Below are positions 6,194 through 10,344 of a stretch of 10,344 bases of DNA, one piece after another. Source of the stretch: Spirochaetaceae bacterium (GTDB lineage Bacteria; Spirochaetota; Spirochaetia; SZUA-6; Fen-1364). The number at the start of each line of letters is the position of its first letter. The stretch's first letter is position 1. The notes under the pieces were generated by a model, which worked only from the letters and a program-made list of their open reading frames with translations, had not been told where the DNA came from and made no database searches. Position numbers and translations under genes: made by a program. The stretch spans positions 1 through 10,344 of the forward strand of contig PMDT01000051.1 in the NCBI GenBank assembly GCA_003154555.1, given 5' to 3'.

Positions 6194-7722
6194 GATGAAG
6201 CGGGACGGCGTGGAAGGCGCCGCCCCGTACCTGCTTTCGCGAAATCGATGTAGCCCCGCTCGACATCCACGGCCGTGAGCACGACGCGAATCTTGTCGCC
6301 GATGTCCATGCCCTCGAAACCACGCACCACCCTTCCTTCAGCCGGAATGGCAATCAGTCTCGCCCACGTGCCTTTGTCGGAAGCGCCGGTGACCAGGGCG
6401 TCGAAGCTTTCTCCGATCTTCGAGGTCAGGAGCAGCGCCGCCGCGGACTTGCCGACCTGCCTTTCGACCTTGCGGGATGCGTCCTCGGCGTCAGTGAGAT
6501 GGCGCGCCAGCTCGTCGAGCGCGGCGAAGGTGTAAGGCGCGGCCTGCCCGGCAATGCCGGCCTTCACTAGGCGCTGCGTGATGATATCGGCGTACCGGCG
6601 ATTCGGCGCGGTGGAGTGCGCATAATCTTTCACGGCGAGAGCGAAATGCCCCGGAGGGGCCCCTTCCGGGGGATCCGCGACGTACTCGCCCGATCCGAGC
6701 AGCTTGATCACGGAAAGGGAGAGGTCGGGGAAGCGCAGCGGATCGGCTGCTTTTTCCTTCACAAGGAACTGGTCAAGCGCCCCCGAATCCGGGCTCTCCG
6801 GAAGGCGGAACTTCCGCTCTGATGCGATTTCGACGATCCGGTCCCAGCGCTTGGGCGTGCGCACGACCCTCCGTATCGAAGAGAGTTTTTTCGAGGCAAG
6901 AAGTCGCGCCGTGACGCCGTTGGCGGCGATCATGAAATCCTCGATGATTTCCTTGGCCCGATTTCTCTCTTCCACCTCGAGGTTGCGCAGAGTTTCGCCG
7001 TCAAAAACGGGTTTCGCCTCGATGGTATCCAGGCTCAACGCGCCATGAACATGGCGGAGCAGCTTCAGCTTCTGGGCGGTCCGGTCTTGCAGCCGAAGGT
7101 TGTCCGCCAGGCCCTCAACTGCGCCGATGCCTTCAGGCGCGGGGGCGTTTCCTTCAAGCCAGGCCGCGACGCTGTTGTAGGCGAGCTTGGCATGATTGAC
7201 GACCCGCGCCCGGTAGACGTCCGAGCCTCGCAAGGCGCCATCCGCGCCGATGGACATTTCCACGACAACGGCCAGGCGCTCCGCCCCCAGGCCCAGCGAC
7301 GTGAGGTCGGTGGAGAGCTTTTCCGGCAGCATCGGGAAGATCTCCGCTGCCGTGTACACGGAAACCGTGTTGTGACGGGCGTGTTCGTCGATGGCGCTGC
7401 CGCTTTTCACGAGCGCGTCCACATCCGCAACGGCAACGCGAATCTTCACCGTGTCTCCCGGCAGCTTTTCCGCGACCGTGAGCTGGTCCAGGTCGCGCGA
7501 GTCATCATTGTCGATCGAGGCCCACGGGAGAGCCGTCAGGTCGCGAATCCCGGGGAGCTCCGCCGGCGGGAGGCTTTGTATTCCCGCCGGCGACAGGATT
7601 CCTTCCAGCTCGGCTACCGCCTCGGGTGAAAAGTCGGGGAGGAGGTGCCTCTCTATCATCACCCTGCGGGCGATGCGTTTGAGGGTTGCCCGATCCTCGT
7701 CGAGTGGTTTTTTCTGTTCCAT
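6190..7722 (-). CDS. Short RNB-domain exoribonuclease (RNase II/R family)
   Basis: This probable 3'-5' hydrolytic exoribonuclease has 510 residues, against about 640 for RNase II and 800 for RNase R. The N-terminal 57 residues are helical and too short for the cold-shock domains of those enzymes. The RNB domain runs from about 60 to 390. The catalytic acidic motif is IDNDDSRDLDQL, with Asp71, Asp77 and Asp79. VSVYTAAEIFPMLPEKLS, EIIEDFMIAAN (259-268) and HSTAPNRRYADI (369-380, the counterpart of HFTSPIRRY) follow. A C-terminal S1-like RNA-binding domain is likely at about 435-495. The fourth conserved Asp of RNase II is Gln80 here. I believe this short form is a recognised bacterial subfamily, so activity is likely but unproven. 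Its stop overlaps the transglutaminase start by 4 bases; 49 bases separate it from the upstream small gene. Only a weak ribosome binding site (AGG) precedes the ATG. Confidence 0.9.
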   Translation of the reverse strand: MEQKKPLDEDRATLKRIARRVMIERHLLPDFSPEAVAELEGILSPAGIQSLPPAELPGIRDLTALPWASIDNDDSRDLDQLTVAEKLPGDTVKIRVAVADVDALVKSGSAIDEHARHNTVSVYTAAEIFPMLPEKLSTDLTSLGLGAERLAVVVEMSIGADGALRGSDVYRARVVNHAKLAYNSVAAWLEGNAPAPEGIGAVEGLADNLRLQDRTAQKLKLLRHVHGALSLDTIEAKPVFDGETLRNLEVEERNRAKEIIEDFMIAANGVTARLLASKKLSSIRRVVRTPKRWDRIVEIASERKFRLPESPDSGALDQFLVKEKAADPLRFPDLSLSVIKLLGSGEYVADPPEGAPPGHFALAVKDYAHSTAPNRRYADIITQRLVKAGIAGQAAPYTFAALDELARHLTDAEDASRKVERQVGKSAAALLLTSKIGESFDALVTGASDKGTWARLIAIPAEGRVVRGFEGMDIGDKIRVVLTAVDVERGYIDFAKAGTGRRLPRRPASS

Positions 7723-7771
7723 TACCTGTTCGTGTACGCCCGGGCGAGGGCTTTTCGGTCCCCGATTTTCC

Positions 7772-8092
7772 TCAGGTTGTTCCTGCGGCTTCCAAGGCTG
7801 CCTTTTTCTTTCCGACGAACGAGCGGAATTCCATTTCCTTCACGTCTTTGCGTTCACGAAGGTTTGTTATCTCCCGCAGAAAGTCGCGGATCGCCGGCGT
7901 GTCACGGCTCACCGTGGTGTGGTCCCGGTCCACGAGCGACCTGTATACCTCGCTGCCGAGCTTCGCCATGAGCTTCTCAGCGCGGGCCTGCAACTTCATG
8001 ATCTCGAGCTTCAGCACACCCCGCGCACCGAGGTCCTGCGCTTCCGCCACGCCCTTGTTGATGATGCCCTTCATTCTTGCTGCAAATGTCAT
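7772..8092 (-). CDS. Small helical protein of unknown function
   Basis: The product has 106 residues and I cannot assign a function. The sequence is charged and almost entirely helix-forming, with a probable coiled-coil at about 27-47 (LKLEIMKLQARAEKLMAKLG), a middle segment around SRDTPAIRDFLREI, and a Lys/Glu-rich C-terminus. There are no cysteines, signal peptide or membrane segment. It vaguely resembles small conserved proteins I associate with spirochaetes, which is memory rather than a search. AAGGAG lies six bases upstream of the ATG and supports the start; an in-frame ATG at codon 7 is less well placed. It lies 24 bases after the csbD-like gene and 49 before the RNB gene, all on the same strand, so it is probably co-transcribed and may serve in a stress response. 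Confidence 0.8.
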   Translation of the reverse strand: MTFAARMKGIINKGVAEAQDLGARGVLKLEIMKLQARAEKLMAKLGSEVYRSLVDRDHTTVSRDTPAIRDFLREITNLRERKDVKEMEFRSFVGKKKAALEAAGTT

Positions 8093-8116
8093 GTCCTGCT
8101 CCTTCGATGCCGGCCC

Positions 8117-8302
8117 CTAGACCCGCGCGTCGATTTTCTTTATGATTTCCTGCGTATCGCCATACACTGCCTGTGCCCTGCCGAGGTCCTTCTGCAGCTT
8201 TCCCTTCTTTTCCAGGTTCTTGTTGCCCTTGACCCTGCCGACGGTTTCCCGTGCCTTGCCGTTCGCCTGTTCGATTCTGCCCTTGCTCTGGTCTCTGTTC
8301 AT
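8117..8302 (-). CDS. CsbD-family stress-response protein
   Basis: The 61-residue protein matches the CsbD family: hydrophilic, lysine-rich, with the N-terminal pattern NRDQSKGRIEQANGKARETVG and the repeated KGN-KxxL signature. The family is typically induced by general stress (sigma-B in B. subtilis; the E. coli relative is YjbJ) and its biochemical role is unknown. The protein is cytoplasmic with no cysteines or hydrophobic segment. The C-terminal half (LQKDLGRAQAVYGDTQEIIKK) departs from short CsbD proteins but still looks helical. AGAAGGAG at 8309-8316, six bases before the ATG, is among the best ribosome binding sites in the window, suggesting high expression. As first gene of the minus-strand cluster it probably sets its regulation. 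Confidence 0.9.
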   Translation of the reverse strand: MNRDQSKGRIEQANGKARETVGRVKGNKNLEKKGKLQKDLGRAQAVYGDTQEIIKKIDARV

Positions 8303-8329
8303 CGCGTTCTCCTTCTCTGAGCCCCGGAT

Positions 8330-8344
8330 GGATCACGCTGATCC
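8330..8344. promoter_or_regulatory. Inverted repeat GGATCA-CGC-TGATCC, possible operator upstream of csbD-like gene
   Basis: Six-base perfect arms around a three-base centre lie 28 bases upstream of the csbD-like ATG, within the likely 5' leader or promoter. The 147-base gap 8303-8449 must hold the promoter of the operon, but I see no convincing -35/-10 pair, which could mean an alternative sigma factor. The repeat may be an operator or a leader hairpin. Confidence 0.3.
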
Positions 8345-8449
8345 TCCAAAGTCTCTCTTCTCAAAGCTGCACATCGCGGCCGACATTTTCTGTCCGCTGG
8401 CGCACATAGGAGACAGGAGAATCACCGCAACGGCCGTTCCCGTGGTCGT

Positions 8450-9784
8450 TCAGTCGCGCTGGTGCGCCGCCCGCTCCAGGCACGCATGGACACGGGCCGT
8501 GAGCGCCGGAATCGAGAACGGCTTCGTGAGGTAGTCGGTCGCTCCTGCTTCGAAGCTGGCGGATGTCGCAGCCTCATTGCCCGAGACCGTCAGGATAAGC
8601 ACGGGCAGGTGCAGGGTGGCCGGCGCGGAGCGCAGCTCGCGCAGCACGTCGAGGCCGGGCATCTCGGGCATCTCGAGATCGAGCACGACGAGGTCGGGCC
8701 GCTCATCCGCGATGCTGCGGAGCGCTTCCCGGCCGTTGACGGCCTCGCGCACCGTGTGGCCGTACTTCGCAAGGACCTTCACCGCGAGCCGGCGCAGCAG
8801 CGGATCGTCGTCCACGACCAGGATGCGCGCAGCGGCAACCGGCGAGACCGCCGCCTCCGCATCCCCCTGTCGCACGGCCGAGAGCGGGATCTGCTTCCCG
8901 TTGATGACATATTCGCCGCCCTCGTGGGCGCAGAAGACCTCCAGCGCGTACTTGCGTTTCTCCGCCAGCGCGCGCGCCCGTTGTTCGATGTCGGCGACGA
9001 ACAGATCGTTGTGCTCGGGGTCGTGGTGTGTCAATGCGACACGCTTGACGCCGGCCGCCGCCGCGAGCTCCACGACGTAGTCGTAGGGGCTGTGACCCCA
9101 CGTCTTCTTGGATGCATACTCCTCCGGCGTGTATTGCGCGTCGTGGATGAGGAGGTCAGCATTCGCCATGAAACGGGCATGGCGGCGATCGCCCTCGTGC
9201 ACCATTGAGTCGATATGGCCGGGTTCAGAGTCGCCCCGCCAGAGATTGTCCGAGAATGGCTCGTGGTCGGTCACGTAGACGATCGCCGCGCCGTCGGCCT
9301 CGATCCGGTAGCCGAGCGTAACGGCGGGATGGTTCAGATACTGCGTCGTCACCCGCGCCCCGCTGATCTCGTAGGTGCCTTCGGCAAGCTCATGATAGGT
9401 GATCTGGGCCGGAAGCTGGCCGAGCTCGATGGGGAAATAGGTGAACTCCATCTGGCCGGAAAGTGTCTCCTGCAGCGAGCGGCTGCCTCCCTTTGGCGCC
9501 CAGACCGAAAAGCTGTTCCCCGGCACGAAGACCGGCTTGAAAAAGGGGAAACCCTGGATGTGATCCCAGTGGGTGTGGCCAAGGAGAATGCTTCCCTTGA
9601 TCGGCTTGGGTGCGGTGGCCAGGAGCTCGATGCCCAGCGGGCGCGCCCCCGTGCCGCAGTCGAGGATCAGGCGCCCGCCTTCCTCGGTGGTCACCTCGAC
9701 GCACGAGGTGTTGCCGCCGAAATATGTCGTGCCCGGGCCCGGCGTGCCGAGCGAGCCGCGCGTTCCCCAGAATCGAATCTTCAT
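8450..9784 (-). CDS. Metallo-beta-lactamase-fold hydrolase fused to a C-terminal response-regulator receiver
   Basis: The 444-residue protein has two parts. Residues 1-300 are an MBL-fold metallohydrolase of the phosphodiesterase-like type ([22 protein letters not shown]). Its metal motif HTHWDH is at 70-75, with His152 (NHP), Asp173 (TDHE), Asp215 (HDAQY) and His254 (LTHHDP) as likely further ligands. After a short Ala-rich linker, residues 319-440 are a CheY-like receiver: acidic pocket Asp325-Asp327 (VVDDDP), phospho-acceptor Asp369 ([12 protein letters not shown]), Thr399 (LILTVS) and Lys421 (TKPF). All receiver key residues are present, so it should accept phosphate. There is no DNA-binding domain. 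The MBL half may cleave a cyclic nucleotide or phosphodiester; the substrate is unknown. Its ATG overlaps the stop of the upstream kinase gene (ATGA) and AGAAGGAA lies at 9793-9800. The natural reading is that the kinase system controls this enzyme. Confidence 0.92.
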   Translation of the reverse strand: MKIRFWGTRGSLGTPGPGTTYFGGNTSCVEVTTEEGGRLILDCGTGARPLGIELLATAPKPIKGSILLGHTHWDHIQGFPFFKPVFVPGNSFSVWAPKGGSRSLQETLSGQMEFTYFPIELGQLPAQITYHELAEGTYEISGARVTTQYLNHPAVTLGYRIEADGAAIVYVTDHEPFSDNLWRGDSEPGHIDSMVHEGDRRHARFMANADLLIHDAQYTPEEYASKKTWGHSPYDYVVELAAAAGVKRVALTHHDPEHNDLFVADIEQRARALAEKRKYALEVFCAHEGGEYVINGKQIPLSAVRQGDAEAAVSPVAAARILVVDDDPLLRRLAVKVLAKYGHTVREAVNGREALRSIADERPDLVVLDLEMPEMPGLDVLRELRSAPATLHLPVLILTVSGNEAATSASFEAGATDYLTKPFSIPALTARVHACLERAAHQRD

Positions 9785-10344
9785 GTTGCGCTTTCCTTCT
9801 GGTCGTAGACGACCTGCACCCGCCCCAGGTACGAGACAAGCTCCTCCACGGTCTTCCCCATCGTCGCGTCATTCTCCGCGAGGGCGGCGTGTTCGAGATC
9901 CGCGCCGAAGGTCGAGATCGCATCGAATCCGAAAGTCCCTCCCTCGCCATTCATCTGGTGGCCGACTGTGCGAATGGTTTCGAAATCACGGTCATGGAGA
10001 GCCTGGACGAGCGCATTGGCGCGGCCCTTCATGGCGTGCATGAACTCCTGGATCAGCTCGGCTATTTCAGGGTCGGCGCGAACGGTCATTGAGGAAGTGG
10101 ATGCTTCGGGCACCGGCGCCGCGCGCGCGGCATCCCGAACGTGCCCCGCGATGACGGCGAACAACGCTTCTTTCTTGATGGGCTTGGCAAGGTAATCCGT
10201 GCAGCCGGCTTCGAGACATTTGCTCCGGTCCCCGCTCAATGCGTAGGCAGTGAGCGCAATGATGGGCACGCGAGCGCGCTTTTCACCCTGTTCCCACTGA
10301 CGGATGGCGCGCGTTGCCGTGTAGCCATCCATGACCGGCATCTG
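9781..10344 (-). CDS. Hybrid sensor kinase, C-terminal receiver and HPt domains (start beyond window)
   Basis: Only the last 187 residues are here, and the reading frame is open at the right edge. The first visible residues, QMPVMDGY, are the stretch just after the phospho-acceptor Asp of a receiver domain, so that Asp lies a few bases outside. The rest of the receiver ([13 protein letters not shown], then LAKPI with its conserved Lys) extends to about residue 70. After a Pro/Ala/Ser linker comes a histidine phosphotransfer domain with the active His at 9958-9960 ([13 protein letters not shown], the HxxKGxxxxFGF pattern with Asn in place of Lys). Such ends belong to membrane-bound hybrid histidine kinases that pass phosphate His-Asp-His-Asp; the sensor and kinase parts cannot be seen. 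A stand-alone receiver-HPt protein is possible but rarer. The stop overlaps the start of the MBL-receiver gene, its likely phosphorelay partner. Confidence 0.88.
   Translation of the reverse strand, partial: QMPVMDGYTATRAIRQWEQGEKRARVPIIALTAYALSGDRSKCLEAGCTDYLAKPIKKEALFAVIAGHVRDAARAAPVPEASTSSMTVRADPEIAELIQEFMHAMKGRANALVQALHDRDFETIRTVGHQMNGEGGTFGFDAISTFGADLEHAALAENDATMGKTVEELVSYLGRVQVVYDQKESAT

Noticed and set aside
7391..8320. A 309-codon plus-strand open frame across the RNB start and the two small genes
   Set aside because: The minus-strand genes here have family matches or strong ribosome binding sites; the plus-strand product has no recognisable motif and its frame crosses their intergenic gaps.
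8429..8438. Ten-base palindrome AACGGCCGTT after the MBL-receiver stop
   Set aside because: There is no loop, no T-run and no extended stem, so it does not support a terminator; palindromes this short are common in GC-rich DNA.

Overview
The window is GC-rich, densely packed bacterial DNA with one remnant gene at each edge and eight complete protein-coding genes. I found no tRNA, rRNA, CRISPR array, insertion sequence or phage gene. The long ORFs opposite the real genes are what high-GC coding DNA produces. The host is probably Gram-negative. A GntR/LacI hybrid regulator, an exported transglutaminase-like protein, a CsbD protein and a small helical protein of a type I loosely associate with spirochaetes hint at Spirochaetota or a similar environmental lineage, but the sequence alone does not settle this.

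Left part (1-1567, minus strand). A manganese-type superoxide dismutase runs off the left edge; it has a strong ribosome binding site and a promoter candidate overlapping an inverted repeat. Behind it, reading in the same direction, is a methyltransferase of the cyclopropane-fatty-acid-synthase fold that appears to lack two of the family's active-site residues. Two hairpins separate these genes and may end or insulate transcription.

Middle part (1705-4969, plus strand). A large glycoside hydrolase family 5 enzyme resembles the glucosylceramidase/sterylglucosidase branch (GH5_12-like) and has no export signal. It is divergent from the methyltransferase. It is followed by a GntR-LacI (AraR-type) sugar-responsive regulator whose leader is AT-rich and contains inverted repeats. 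The regulator may control the hydrolase, itself, or both. Lipid methylation and glycolipid cleavage side by side suggest a lipid or glycolipid theme, but this is inference.

Right-middle part (4994-8302, minus strand). Four genes form a likely operon in the order csbD-like, small helical protein, short RNB-domain exoribonuclease, exported transglutaminase-like protein. The last pair overlap by 4 bases (GTGA), which suggests translational coupling. The presence of CsbD suggests stress-related expression.

Right part (8450-10344, minus strand). The C-terminal end of a hybrid histidine kinase (receiver plus HPt domain) overlaps by 4 bases (ATGA) with a gene for a metallo-beta-lactamase-fold hydrolase fused to a C-terminal receiver domain. 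This looks like a phosphorelay with an enzyme, rather than a DNA-binding protein, as output. It is the most unusual system in the window.
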